Shown here in pieces: positions 7,952 to 16,585 of a stretch of 64,000 nucleotides of DNA (positions are counted from its first letter, which is position 1; the number at the start of each line of letters is the position of its first letter). Origin of the DNA: Pseudomonadota bacterium (GTDB lineage Bacteria; Pseudomonadota; Gammaproteobacteria; Steroidobacterales; Steroidobacteraceae); assembly GCA_016704655.1 (NCBI GenBank), contig JADIZR010000002.1, forward strand, positions 310,001 through 374,000. Direction: 5' to 3'. Made by a program: the position numbers and the translations under genes. A model generated the notes under the pieces. That model saw only the letters and a program-made list of their open reading frames with translations, searched no databases and was not told the DNA's origin.

Positions 7952-8890
7952 CTGGTCATCGTCAATCCCGTGGCCGGCCGGTCGCGGCGCGACGCGCGTG
8001 CGTGGAGCGCGATGGAACAGGCGCTGCGACAGGCTGGAGTCACCCACGACGTCGCATGGACGACCGGCCCCGGCGATGGTTCGCGCATCGCGGCCGCCGC
8101 CTGGCAGCAAGGTCGCGCACGCTTTCTCGTCGCAGGTGGCGACGGCTCGGTGCACGACGTCGTCAACGGCCTGATGACGGCGCAGCGCGCGCACGGTGCC
8201 CTCGCATCCCCGGATCCACCGCGCATTCCCACACTCGTCCCGCTGCCGCTCGGCACCGGCAACGACTGGTCGCGATCGCTCGCCTTACCCAGCGATCCGG
8301 CAGCGCTCGCGGCGGTCATCCGCCGGGACTACGCGGTGTCGCACGACGTCGGCCGCATCGAATTTCCGGCGTCTGGCACGACGCCGGCCAGGACCTGCTG
8401 GTTCATCAACGTGGCTGGCGCAGGATTCGACGCCCACGTCATCGAGCGGATGCCCGCCCGGACTCCCTCGAAATTCGCGTACCTGGCCGGCGCCCTGCGC
8501 GAACTCGCGCGGTATCGCTCGCCGGCGTTCCGGCTGACCGCGGACGACGAGCGCGAAGCTGCTGCCCGCCGGTTGCTGCTGGTATTCGTTGCCAACGGCC
8601 GGTACTGCGGCGGACGCATGCACGTCGCACCTGACGCGCGGCAGGACGACGGTGCCTTCGATCTGGTGACGATCGACGACGTCGGCCTGCTGCGTGCGCT
8701 GCCGAAGCTCGCCAGGCTGTACCTGGGCAACCTGCTGCGCGACCCCCTGGTGCAGCACCGGCTGGTGACCAGGGTGTGCATCACGGCGGAACCGGTGGCA
8801 GGCATCGAGGCGGACGGCCAGTTCGTCGGGCGAACCCCGACGGTGATCTCGGTCGAACGCGGGGCGTTACGGACCCTGCGCGGGCCGTGA
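7952..8890 (+). CDS. Diacylglycerol kinase family lipid kinase (YegS/BmrU-like), start unclear
   Basis: This is a lipid kinase of the DAGK catalytic family, which phosphorylates diacylglycerol, sphingosine or a similar lipid at the membrane. The nucleotide-binding signature VAGGDGSVHDVVNGL lies near position 8131-8175, followed by PLPLGTGNDWSRSL and a C-terminal beta domain with GIEADGQ. The N-terminal family motif (IVNPVAGRSRR) begins at 7958. The only standard start codon in this frame after the previous gene is GTG 7970, which would remove the conserved Asn-Pro. A CTG at 7952 would keep it. I use 7952 as the most sensible boundary, but either a non-standard start or a damaged 5' end is possible. 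Confidence 0.7.
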   Translation: MVIVNPVAGRSRRDARAWSAMEQALRQAGVTHDVAWTTGPGDGSRIAAAAWQQGRARFLVAGGDGSVHDVVNGLMTAQRAHGALASPDPPRIPTLVPLPLGTGNDWSRSLALPSDPAALAAVIRRDYAVSHDVGRIEFPASGTTPARTCWFINVAGAGFDAHVIERMPARTPSKFAYLAGALRELARYRSPAFRLTADDEREAAARRLLLVFVANGRYCGGRMHVAPDARQDDGAFDLVTIDDVGLLRALPKLARLYLGNLLRDPLVQHRLVTRVCITAEPVAGIEADGQFVGRTPTVISVERGALRTLRGP

Positions 8891-8910
8891 GGGCCGGGCG
8901 GAAACGGTTG

Positions 8911-9540
8911 TCAGAAGCTCTGCGGACCGAGTGCCAGCGTGTGCATCAGTTCGACCTGGGACTGCACTTCGCACTTGAAGAAGATCTGCTTCAGGTGCGA
9001 GCGGACGGTGTTGAGCGAGAGCCCGAGCCGGACCGCCGTCTCCTCGACCGACAGGCCGGCATACAGCTGGCGTGCGACAGCCCCGGGACGCTTGGTCTTC
9101 GCCACGACGACGCGCGCCGGTTTGCTGGCGGGCGGGTCTGCCTTCGCGCCCGACTTCCTGGCAGCCTTGCCTGCGGCCCCGGCATCGCCATTAGCCGTGA
9201 GCAAAAGGTCGAACTGGCCGTCGGTCTCGCCATCGGTGAACGCGAGCCGGTCCTTGCGCAGCATGAGGCCGTTGCCTTTCGCGAGGACGGCACGCCCGAT
9301 CGCGTTCGCATCGAGCACCTTGCCATTGACGTCGAGCAGCACGACACCCCGATCGAGCTTGTCCAGGATCGCCCGGGTCAGCGTCGTGAATCCCGTCGCT
9401 GCGGGGCGCGGGAGAGAGCCGCGCGGCACCTTCCCTGGCACCGCGCGACCCCCATTGACCTGTGAACTGACGGCTCGCGCTGGAGTGCCCGGGCCAACGG
9501 CGCCAGTCGCCGCGCGCGCGCCGGCTAGTCGGGCTGCCAC
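8911..9540 (-). CDS. LuxR-type helix-turn-helix regulator with PAS-like domain
   Basis: This DNA-binding regulator has 209 residues. The middle part (LDKLDRGVVLLDVNGKVLDA, then NAIGRAVLAK) looks like a PAS-type sensor segment. An Ala/Lys-rich linker follows, then a C-terminal LuxR/GerE helix-turn-helix: GLSVEETAVRLGLSLNTVRS, then HLKQIFFKCEVQSQVELM. Homologues with this layout are often longer at the N-terminus (about 350 residues), so this may be a shortened version, or the start may lie elsewhere. The first ~45 residues are Ala/Gly/Pro-rich and unconvincing. It faces the lipid kinase gene tail to tail. Its target is unknown. Confidence 0.65.
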   Translation of the reverse strand: MAARLAGARAATGAVGPGTPARAVSSQVNGGRAVPGKVPRGSLPRPAATGFTTLTRAILDKLDRGVVLLDVNGKVLDANAIGRAVLAKGNGLMLRKDRLAFTDGETDGQFDLLLTANGDAGAAGKAARKSGAKADPPASKPARVVVAKTKRPGAVARQLYAGLSVEETAVRLGLSLNTVRSHLKQIFFKCEVQSQVELMHTLALGPQSF

Positions 9541-9681
9541 TTCGGTTCGCCATGAGATGAGAATGTTTTGCGCTGGCAGCGAACTGCCTTATGGTCCTAA
9601 TAGACCACATCATTCGCGCAAATGAATCACCCAAATAGGTGATTACCTGCAAATAGTGGGCCGGCGGCGACGAGGTGTAAG

Positions 9682-9903
9682 GTGACGGCACGAACGCTGC
9701 GATCCCCGACCTCGTCACCCACCGCGGTGGCTGCCATTGCGGTGCCGTCCGCTTCGAAGTCGACGCACCCGCGCGCCCTTTTCTGTCGCAGGTGCGGGGT
9801 CAAGTCGTTCTACGTGCCGCGCTCGAACCCTGGCGGTCGAACCGTTCGACGGCCGCAACTGGGAAAATTCTGCAGGGGTCCTGCGTCACCTGTCGTCAGG
9901 GTG
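9682..9903 (+). pseudogene. Remnant of a GFA (glutathione-dependent formaldehyde-activating-like) family gene
   Basis: Three pieces of a GFA-family protein lie in order but in different frames with internal material missing. The N-terminal zinc motif reads THRGGCHCGAVRFEVDAPA from about 9716. The second zinc motif reads FCRRCGVKSFYVPRSNPGG from about 9781. The C-terminal motif reads VEPFDGRNWE from about 9838. In intact members roughly 50 residues separate the first two motifs, with further residues before the third; here they are nearly adjacent. At least two internal deletions with frame changes are therefore needed to explain it. It cannot encode a working protein and accounts for the gap between the LuxR-type gene and the small membrane protein. 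Confidence 0.75.
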
Positions 9904-9916
9904 ACGCCGGCAGGGC

Positions 9917-10150
9917 TCAGCGGTCGTCGATGTAGTCGTCGTCGCGTACTCCGGGGCGCAGCGGTTCGATCGTCTGCGAAGCGGTCACGCCCATGACGTT
10001 GCTGGAGACGGTCGGCACCCGGGCCTTGCGGGCGGACCGGGAACGGGCCTGCGCAGCGGCCTCAGCCTTACGCACGGCGGCGCGCCGGCGCGACAAGGCG
10101 ACAAAACCCAGCACTGCGAGCAGTAACAAGGCGATCACGGCGATTTTCAT
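9917..10150 (-). CDS. Small single-pass membrane protein, unknown function
   Basis: This 77-residue protein has one N-terminal transmembrane segment (MKIAVIALLLLAVLGFVAL) directly followed by a strongly basic stretch (SRRRAAVRKAEAAAQARSRS). That makes the C-terminus probably cytoplasmic. The tail is acidic (DDDYIDD). I do not recognise a family. It is not clearly linked to its neighbours, a GFA remnant downstream and the fatty acyl reductase gene further on. Confidence 0.5.
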   Translation of the reverse strand: MKIAVIALLLLAVLGFVALSRRRAAVRKAEAAAQARSRSARKARVPTVSSNVMGVTASQTIEPLRPGVRDDDYIDDR

Positions 10151-10384
10151 TGCGTCTTCCCTGGGTTCCTTTCGCTCGCAACGACCGGCGCATCCTCACG
10201 CTGCCGGAGTCGATGGCACGGAAGCTTGACCCCGGCCAGCGCCGTGCGGAAGCTCCATTAGGACTGAATTCGCGCGGGAATGGCCATCCGTTGCCGCCAT
10301 TTAACGCGCTGCGTCACAGGTCCGCGCCACCCATCCGGGTGGTGCGGCCCCGGCAAGCCTCCAGCCGGGGTTATCCGGCCACGA

Positions 10385-10413
10385 GCGCAACCGCGGAAAC
10401 GCCGCGGCTGCGC
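10385..10413 (+). terminator. Strong GC hairpin downstream of the reductase gene
   Basis: Arms GCGCAACCGCGG (10385-10396) and CCGCGGCTGCGC (10402-10413) pair over a 5-base loop with one mismatch. A T-rich stretch (TTCATTTTA) follows on the + strand. It lies just past the 3' end of the leftward gene 10421-12418 and may end transcription, although the T-tract is on the other strand's side. Confidence 0.35.
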
Positions 10414-10420
10414 CTTCATT

Positions 10421-12418
10421 TTACCAGTGAATGCCCCGCATCAGGGACGCAAAGATCATCGCTTCGCGGGTCGCCGGCCGCTGCTCCTCGCCTTCGCGCT
10501 TGCCCAGCGCGGCAGCGGAATCCGGGAACATGCGGTAAGCCGAATTCATGACGACCTCGGACATCTTCGGCATGACGAGATGCATGATCTCGGAGATGAC
10601 GCCAAGGCGCGTCGCGATGCGCTGCGGCTTGCGGATGATCGCATCCGCGATCATGTCCGCCGCCTCGTCCGGCGAAATGATCGTCGGCATTTCCTCGTAC
10701 AGCTTCGTCGGCGCGATCATCGGCGTGCGCACGAGCGGCATGTTGATGATCGTGAAGTGCACGTTCTCGTCGTGGAACTCGGACGCCGCGCAGCGGGCGA
10801 ACGACTCGAGCGCCGCCTTCGACGCGACGTATGCGGAAAACCGCGGCGCATTCGTCAGCACGCCGATCGACGACACGTTGATGACGTGCCCGTCCTTGCG
10901 CGCCGTCATCGACGGCAACAGGTTCATCGTCAGACGCACGCACGCGAAGTAGTTCAGCTGCATCGTGCGCTCGAAGTCGTGGAAGCGGTCGTACGACAAC
11001 GCGAGCGAACGGCGGATCGAACGGCCCGCGTTGTTGATCAGCACGTCGACGTGGCCGAATTCCTTCAGCACGTCCTTCGCCAGCTTGTCGTTGGCCGCGT
11101 ATTCCGTGATGTCGCACGAGTACGTCCTGACGAAGCCGCCGGCGTCCGTGATCTTCTTGCGCACCTCGGCCAGCTTCTCCTCGTCGCGCGCGACGACGAT
11201 CACCTTGCCGCCCGCGTCCGCGATGCGGATCGCCGCCGCCTCGCCGATGCCGGACGAACCGCCGGTGATCATCACGACCTTGCCCTTCACCGCGCCCTTG
11301 AGGCTGCGGTCGATCGAGAGATCGGGGTCGAGATGGCGTTCCCAGTAGTCCCACAGGCGCCAGGCGTAGTCCTCGAGCGCCGGCACGCGGATCTTGGCCT
11401 TGTCGAGAATCTTCTGCGTCGCGGTCGAATCGAAGCGCGTCGGGTAGTTGATGAACTGCAGCACCGAACGCGGCACCTGCAGGTCGCGCAGCAACTGGTT
11501 GAACACGTTCTGGATCGGCTTGCTGCGCTCGACCGACTGCGTCACCGATTCAGGCACCATCGCGAACACTTTCGGATCGAGGCGGAACGCCATCTCGGGC
11601 GCGTGGGCCGCACGCGCGAAGACGTTCAGTATCTCGCCGACGCGGCGGACCTTCGGATCGGTGAGGTGGAAGCAGCGACCGTCGAGCTTCGGCTGGTGCG
11701 AGAGGTGCACCAGCGCATCGACCACGAAGTCGACCGGCACGACGTTGATGTAGCCGCCTTCGATGCCGACCAGCGGAATCCAGCGCGGCCAGGACTCGCG
11801 CAGCCGCTGCAGCGCCTTGAAGAAATAGTACGGCCCGTCGATCTTGTCGATGAAGCCGGTCTGCGAGTGACCGAGCACCGCGCCCGGGCGGTAAATGCGA
11901 AACGGGATGCGGCCGTTCGCGCGCACCATCGCCTCGGAGTCGTGCTTGGTGCGGTGATACGGATGATCGAGTTCTTCCGCTTCCTCGAACATGTCCTCGG
12001 TGAACGTGCCGCGGTACAGACCTGCGGCCGCGATCGAACTCACCAGGTGGAAGCAGCCGGCGTTGACCGTCTCGGCGAACTCCAGCGCACCCCTGGTGCC
12101 GGTGATGTTCGCCTTCTCCATCGCCTCGGCGCTGGCTTCGAGGTCGTACACGGCGCCCAGGTGATAGAAATGCTTCACCTTCCCCTTGAGCTTCGTCAGG
12201 TCGCCCCTGGCAACGCCGAGCCTCGGCAGGCCGAGGTCGCCCTTGATCGGCACCACGCGCTTGAGGCTGTCCTTGCCCCAGAACTCGCGCAGCTCGTCGA
12301 GCTTGCCGATCGACTTCGGGCGAACCAGCACGTAGATCGTGCCCTTGCCCTTCTGCAGCAGTGATTGGACGAGATAACGACCGATGAAGCCGGTCGCGCC
12401 GGTCACGAAGTAAGTCAT
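10421..12418 (-). CDS. Two-domain fatty acyl reductase-like SDR protein
   Basis: This 665-residue fusion has two Rossmann-fold reductase domains. The N-terminal half is an extended SDR of the fatty acyl-CoA reductase/NAD-binding type, starting MTYFVTGATGFIGRYLVQSL, with YHRTKHDSE as its YxxxK site. The C-terminal half is a classical SDR with VMITGGSSGIGEAAA near residue 383 and SAYVASKAALESF as its YxxxK. Length and domain order match the long bacterial fatty acyl-CoA reductases that make fatty alcohols, such as the 661-residue Marinobacter enzyme, so acyl-CoA to aldehyde to alcohol reduction is the likely activity. It is divergent from a wax ester synthase/DGAT gene, which fits alcohol supply for wax ester synthesis. 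Many homologues are annotated only as SDR oxidoreductases. Confidence 0.75.
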   Translation of the reverse strand: MTYFVTGATGFIGRYLVQSLLQKGKGTIYVLVRPKSIGKLDELREFWGKDSLKRVVPIKGDLGLPRLGVARGDLTKLKGKVKHFYHLGAVYDLEASAEAMEKANITGTRGALEFAETVNAGCFHLVSSIAAAGLYRGTFTEDMFEEAEELDHPYHRTKHDSEAMVRANGRIPFRIYRPGAVLGHSQTGFIDKIDGPYYFFKALQRLRESWPRWIPLVGIEGGYINVVPVDFVVDALVHLSHQPKLDGRCFHLTDPKVRRVGEILNVFARAAHAPEMAFRLDPKVFAMVPESVTQSVERSKPIQNVFNQLLRDLQVPRSVLQFINYPTRFDSTATQKILDKAKIRVPALEDYAWRLWDYWERHLDPDLSIDRSLKGAVKGKVVMITGGSSGIGEAAAIRIADAGGKVIVVARDEEKLAEVRKKITDAGGFVRTYSCDITEYAANDKLAKDVLKEFGHVDVLINNAGRSIRRSLALSYDRFHDFERTMQLNYFACVRLTMNLLPSMTARKDGHVINVSSIGVLTNAPRFSAYVASKAALESFARCAASEFHDENVHFTIINMPLVRTPMIAPTKLYEEMPTIISPDEAADMIADAIIRKPQRIATRLGVISEIMHLVMPKMSEVVMNSAYRMFPDSAAALGKREGEEQRPATREAMIFASLMRGIHW

Positions 12419-12547
12419 CCGTGGAGCCCCCTGATATTGTCGGACTACCTTAGGGATCGTACGTACTCAGGTCAACGTGGCGCGGCCCCGGCATTGGCTA
12501 AGATGCCGGTGTGGCCGGCCGGGTTCGGGCAGGCCAGCGGGGGCGGC

Positions 12548-14071
12548 ATGGCGAGCAGGAAACGGGCGGCGGCGGCGGGTGGGCAGCACGAACGGATGTC
12601 CGCCGTGGATACCGCCTGGCTGCGCATGGACGGGCCTGCCAGCACCATGATGATCGTCAGCGTCATGACCACGGCCACGCCGGTGCCTGCGGGGGACCTG
12701 CGGCGGGTCCTCGAGACCCGGCTGCTCTGCTTCCCGCGCTTCCGCAAACGCGTCGAGACCGATCCCCTCGGCGCCTCCTGGATCGAAGACTCCAGTTTCG
12801 ACCTGGACGCGCATTTCGTCGTGACCGGACTCCCGGGCAAGGGCGGGCGCCACGAACTGCAGGCGCTCGCGGCGAGGCTGGCCAGCCAGCGGTTCGACCC
12901 GGCGCGGCCGCTGTGGCAGCTGCATTTCGTCGAGCACTACGGCACGGGCAGCGCGTGGGTACTGCGGTTGCACCACTGCTACGCGGACGGCATCGCGATG
13001 ATCCGGGTGCTGCTGTCATTGACCGAACAGGATGCCGGCCCCGCGCTTGCCGGAGCGCACGCGGCGGAATCGCACGCCGCACCGCGCAGACGACGCAGAG
13101 GCGCTGCGGACCCGTTGCAACTGCTCGACTGGATCAGCCAGCTGACCCAACCCGCGGGCGACATCGTCGAAAGCGTCCTGGCCGAAGGCGCGCGACTGCT
13201 CGAGACGGGCGTGCACAAGCTGTTTCATCCGGAGACCGCCGCCGCGGTCGCGCTCCAGGCCAGGGGCATGGTCGGCGAATTCGCGCGCGTCGTCGCGCTG
13301 CCCGACGACCCCGTGTCGCCCCTGCGGGCACCCTTGAGTGGCGAGAAGCGAGTGTCCTGGTCGGAGCCGCTCGACCTGCAGGAGGTCAGGACCGTGAGCC
13401 GGGCGCTCGGCTGCACCGTCAACGACGTGCTGATGTCCACGGTGGCCGGCGCGCTCGGGGCGTACCTGCGCGCGGAAGGATTCGAGACCACGGACGTCGT
13501 GCTGCGCGCGTCGGTGCCGGTGAACCTGCGCGAGGCCGACGAGGCGTCGACGCTCGGCAACAAGTTCGGACTGCTGTTCGTCGCGCTGCCCGTCGGCGTC
13601 GTCAATCCGCTGCAGCGCGTGTACACGATGCACGACACCATGCGGGACCTGAAAGGGTCGCAGCAGCCGCCACTCACGCTCACGGTGCTCGGGCTGCTCG
13701 GCGTGATGCCGAACCTCGTGCAGGGTCCCGCCATCGAACTTTTCAGCCGCAAGGGCTCGCTCGTGGCGTCGAACGTGCCGGGACCGCAGGCGCCGCTGTA
13801 CCTGTGCGGACAGCGCATCGCGGAGATGCATTTCTGGGTGCCGCAAAGCGGGTCGATCGGCGTCGGGGTCAGCATCCTCTCGTACGCCGGCAAAGTGTTC
13901 TTCGGGCTGATCGCGGACCGCGCGTGCATCGCCGAACCGGCGCAGCTGGTCGAGCGACTGGGCCCGGAATTCGAGCAACTGCTGCTGGCGACGACCGTGG
14001 GCGTGCTCGGCCTGCAGCAGCGCAAGCCGCGACGCAGGAAACGGGCGGCGCAGCCCGCGGGAAATACGTAG
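12548..14071 (+). CDS. Wax ester synthase/diacylglycerol acyltransferase (WS/DGAT)
   Basis: This 507-residue enzyme joins an acyl-CoA to a fatty alcohol or diacylglycerol to make wax esters or triacylglycerol. The N-terminal domain starts MSAVDTAWLRMDGP, typical of the family, and contains RPLWQLHFVE followed by the active-site motif HHCYADG (His142, His143, Asp147 from this start). The C-terminal domain carries the family motif VNDVLMSTVAGALG. A C-terminal basic tail (RKPRRRKRAA) could help it bind lipid bodies. The start is taken at ATG 12548; ATG 12596, exactly at MSAVDTAW, is also possible. Upstream codons in this frame overlap the divergent reductase gene and are not credible. Confidence 0.85.
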   Translation: MASRKRAAAAGGQHERMSAVDTAWLRMDGPASTMMIVSVMTTATPVPAGDLRRVLETRLLCFPRFRKRVETDPLGASWIEDSSFDLDAHFVVTGLPGKGGRHELQALAARLASQRFDPARPLWQLHFVEHYGTGSAWVLRLHHCYADGIAMIRVLLSLTEQDAGPALAGAHAAESHAAPRRRRRGAADPLQLLDWISQLTQPAGDIVESVLAEGARLLETGVHKLFHPETAAAVALQARGMVGEFARVVALPDDPVSPLRAPLSGEKRVSWSEPLDLQEVRTVSRALGCTVNDVLMSTVAGALGAYLRAEGFETTDVVLRASVPVNLREADEASTLGNKFGLLFVALPVGVVNPLQRVYTMHDTMRDLKGSQQPPLTLTVLGLLGVMPNLVQGPAIELFSRKGSLVASNVPGPQAPLYLCGQRIAEMHFWVPQSGSIGVGVSILSYAGKVFFGLIADRACIAEPAQLVERLGPEFEQLLLATTVGVLGLQQRKPRRRKRAAQPAGNT

Positions 14072-14164
14072 ACTGCGGTTTGACACACTGCAGCAAGCGC
14101 CCGGGATTCCCCACAATTCACCTTGCGGCAGTCCCTCCGGAAGTGCCCCACCAGGAGTTTCGTC

Positions 14165-14542
14165 ATGGCCACCTCCCGTTCACGCACCCGCAAGACTGCC
14201 GGTTCCAACATCGGGCGCCGAGTGCGCGACGCGTTCGAGACTGCGCAGGAGACGATGCAATCGCGCGTCGGCGGCGCGCGTGAACAGGCGCAGGAAACCT
14301 GGGTCAACCTCGAAGCGCTGTTCCAGAGCCGCGTGCAGCGTGCGATGCACCAGCTGGGCGTGCCGACGGCCGAGGAAATCCGCGCGCTGACCCGCCGCGT
14401 CAGCGAACTCAACGACAGCGTGAGCAGGATCGTCGAGCGGCAGCTCGCTGCGAAGCCGAAAAAAGCTGCCCGGCGCGGCAAGCGCAAGGCCGCGGCAGCG
14501 CCGCGTCGCGCGCCGGCGAAGCGCAGCAAGACCGCGGGCTGA
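14165..14542 (+). CDS. Phasin-like granule-associated protein
   Basis: This 125-residue protein has a phasin-type helical body (VRDAFETAQETMQSRVGGAR, then WVNLEALFQSRVQRAMHQLG and RRVSELNDSVSRIVERQ). A Lys/Ala/Pro/Arg-rich tail resembles the histone-like tail of PhaF/PhaI proteins. Phasins coat polyhydroxyalkanoate or lipid inclusions and can tether them to DNA. The ATG at 14165 is preceded by AGGAG at 14153, a good ribosome binding site. No PHA synthase lies in the window. Its place between a WS/DGAT and a patatin suggests it coats neutral-lipid bodies instead; that is inference. Confidence 0.7.
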   Translation: MATSRSRTRKTAGSNIGRRVRDAFETAQETMQSRVGGAREQAQETWVNLEALFQSRVQRAMHQLGVPTAEEIRALTRRVSELNDSVSRIVERQLAAKPKKAARRGKRKAAAAPRRAPAKRSKTAG

Positions 14543-14577
14543 TCCCGCCAGCACTGGCGACGGACGGAGTTCCGGCA

Positions 14578-15819
14578 ATGCTCGACCTGCAACCGGCGAC
14601 TGGACGAAAAAGAGCAAGCCATGGACGCTTCGGGCTCGCGCTCGCCGGCGGCGGACCGCTCGGCGCGTTCTACGAGGTCGGGTGCCTGCACGCGATCCAG
14701 GAAGCGTTCGACGGCTTCCAGCTGACGGACCTCGAGCTGTATGTCGGCGTGAGTTCGGGCGCGATGATCGCGGCCGGACTCGCGAACGGCTTCGACACGG
14801 CCGACATGGGGCTCGTCTTCATCCACAACGCATCGAACGAGATGAAGTTCTCGCCGGCGCTGTTCCTGATGCCCGCGTTCCGGGAGTACGCCCGGCGCAT
14901 CGCGGGGGCGCCAGGCATCCTCGCCAGCATCGCGCGCGAGTACCTGCGGGATCCAGGCAAAAATTGGGCTGAAATCATCGATCCTCTCGGTCGATTGCTG
15001 CCCACGGGCATCTGCGACAACCGCCCGCTCGAGCGCGTGATGGCCCGGCTGTTCTCGTTGGAGGGCCGCACCAACGACTTCCGCAAGCTAGCGCCGAAGC
15101 TCTATATCGTCGCGACCGAACTCAACACCGGACATTCCGTGCGCTTCGGCGAGCCTGGGTTCGATCACATCCCCATCTCGCGCGCGATCCAGGCGAGCAC
15201 CGCGCTGCCCGGCCTCTATCCACCCGTGGCGATCGACGGCCGCGTTTATGCCGACGGCGCGCTGCTGCGGACGATGAACGCCTCGATCCTGCTCGATGCG
15301 GACGCGGACTTCATCATCTGCGTCAATCCGCTCGTGGCGTTCGATGCGTCGAGCGCCCCGCGGCCACCGCACGGCTTCCCGCCCGACGAGCACGACCTTA
15401 CGCACGGGGGGCTGCCGACGGTGCTGAGCCAGACGTTTCGTTCGCTGATACAGTCGCGCATGCAGGCTGGCTTCAAGAGCTACAAGCAGCGCTATCCGCA
15501 CGCCGACGTCCTGCTGTTCGAGCCCGACCACGGCGACGGCGAGCTGTTCTTTCAGAACATGTTCCGCTATGCGGATCGCCGGCGGCTGGCCGAGCATTCG
15601 TATCAACGCACACGCTACGACCTGCTGCAGCAGGCCGACGGCCTCAAGCCGCTGCTGCAGCGGCACGGCATCACGCTGCGGCTCGACGTGCTCGAAGATC
15701 GCCGGCGCACGTTCCTGCGCGCCGTGCAGGAGCGCAAGCGTCGCCAGCTGCCCGTGACCGGCGCGCTGCACCGCACGCTCGACCGGCTCGAGCACGCCGT
15801 CGCAGACAGACCGGACTGA
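14578..15819 (+). CDS. Patatin-like phospholipase/lipase
   Basis: This 413-residue patatin-domain acyl hydrolase has a Ser-Asp dyad. The oxyanion loop is LALAGGGPLGAFYEVG near residue 22, the nucleophile elbow is GVSSGAMIAAG near 58, and the Asp motif is YADGALL near 223. Patatins release fatty acids from phospholipids or neutral lipids. It follows the phasin-like gene and is followed four bases later by the FFLEELY-type gene. The group therefore looks like one rightward unit with WS/DGAT, possibly synthesis, coating and mobilisation of a lipid store. No signal peptide is visible, so it probably acts in the cytoplasm or at lipid bodies. Confidence 0.85.
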   Translation: MLDLQPATGRKRASHGRFGLALAGGGPLGAFYEVGCLHAIQEAFDGFQLTDLELYVGVSSGAMIAAGLANGFDTADMGLVFIHNASNEMKFSPALFLMPAFREYARRIAGAPGILASIAREYLRDPGKNWAEIIDPLGRLLPTGICDNRPLERVMARLFSLEGRTNDFRKLAPKLYIVATELNTGHSVRFGEPGFDHIPISRAIQASTALPGLYPPVAIDGRVYADGALLRTMNASILLDADADFIICVNPLVAFDASSAPRPPHGFPPDEHDLTHGGLPTVLSQTFRSLIQSRMQAGFKSYKQRYPHADVLLFEPDHGDGELFFQNMFRYADRRRLAEHSYQRTRYDLLQQADGLKPLLQRHGITLRLDVLEDRRRTFLRAVQERKRRQLPVTGALHRTLDRLEHAVADRPD

Positions 15820-15823
15820 CGTC

Positions 15824-16585
15824 TTGAAGCTCCTCGGCATCGAAATCGGCGCCCCGCCGGAGGATCGCGGCACGCTCGGGCGCCTGCTCGAGCGCAACCA
15901 GGCATTGCGCGACGTGTTCGCGGGCGACCCGCGCCTCCGCAGGCAGCTGCTGCGACTGCAGAAGTGGCAGTCGAAACGGCTCCTGCGGTCGCATGACGAC
16001 CTGCACGCCAATCCGCGCTACCGGCTTGCGGTCGAGTTCTTCTTCAACGAGCTGTACGGCACGGACGCGCGCCGCCGCGACACCGACATGATCAAGGTGC
16101 AGCGGGCCATGGAGCGGCTGCTGCCGCGCGAGGGCCTCGAAGCGCTGTGCCTCGCCGTGCAGCTCGAGACGTTGTCACAGGAACTCGATGCGGAAGTGGC
16201 GCGCTCGCTGCCCCCGGGCGGCATCACCGTGGCGCGGTATGCCGAGGCCTATCGCGGTGCCGGCCGGCGTGCGGACCGCGAGCGACAGATCGCGCTCACC
16301 AGCAAAATCGGCGAATATCTCGACGGCGTAGTCCGCAAACCGATCATCCGCGGACTCGTCCGGCTGGCGCGCAGCCCGGCCCACGCGGCCGGATTCGGCT
16401 TGCTGCAGGAATTCCTCGAGCGCGGCCTCGATGCGTTCGAGGCGATGCACGGCGCAACGGAATTCCTCGGCACGGTGCGAGCCCGCGAACGACGGGCGAT
16501 GGAACGGCTGTTTGCCGGCACGGCGGACCCGTTCGAGTTCGAGGCGAGCGAGCGCAGGGCAAAACAGAGGGCGAAACCGGGATGA
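15824..16585 (+). CDS. FFLEELY-motif-type protein, unknown function
   Basis: This 253-residue, probably all-helical cytoplasmic protein contains FFFNELYG near residue 69, close to the FFLEELY motif that names a family of uncharacterised proteobacterial proteins. The motif is followed by RRRDTDMIKVQRAMERLLP, as in that family. It is rich in Arg, Leu and Glu with no membrane segment. The start is TTG at 15824, four bases after the patatin stop. It overlaps the next gene by four bases (ATGA at 16582-16585). Its fixed place behind a patatin suggests a role in lipid turnover, but no activity is known. Confidence 0.6.
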   Translation: MKLLGIEIGAPPEDRGTLGRLLERNQALRDVFAGDPRLRRQLLRLQKWQSKRLLRSHDDLHANPRYRLAVEFFFNELYGTDARRRDTDMIKVQRAMERLLPREGLEALCLAVQLETLSQELDAEVARSLPPGGITVARYAEAYRGAGRRADRERQIALTSKIGEYLDGVVRKPIIRGLVRLARSPAHAAGFGLLQEFLERGLDAFEAMHGATEFLGTVRARERRAMERLFAGTADPFEFEASERRAKQRAKPG

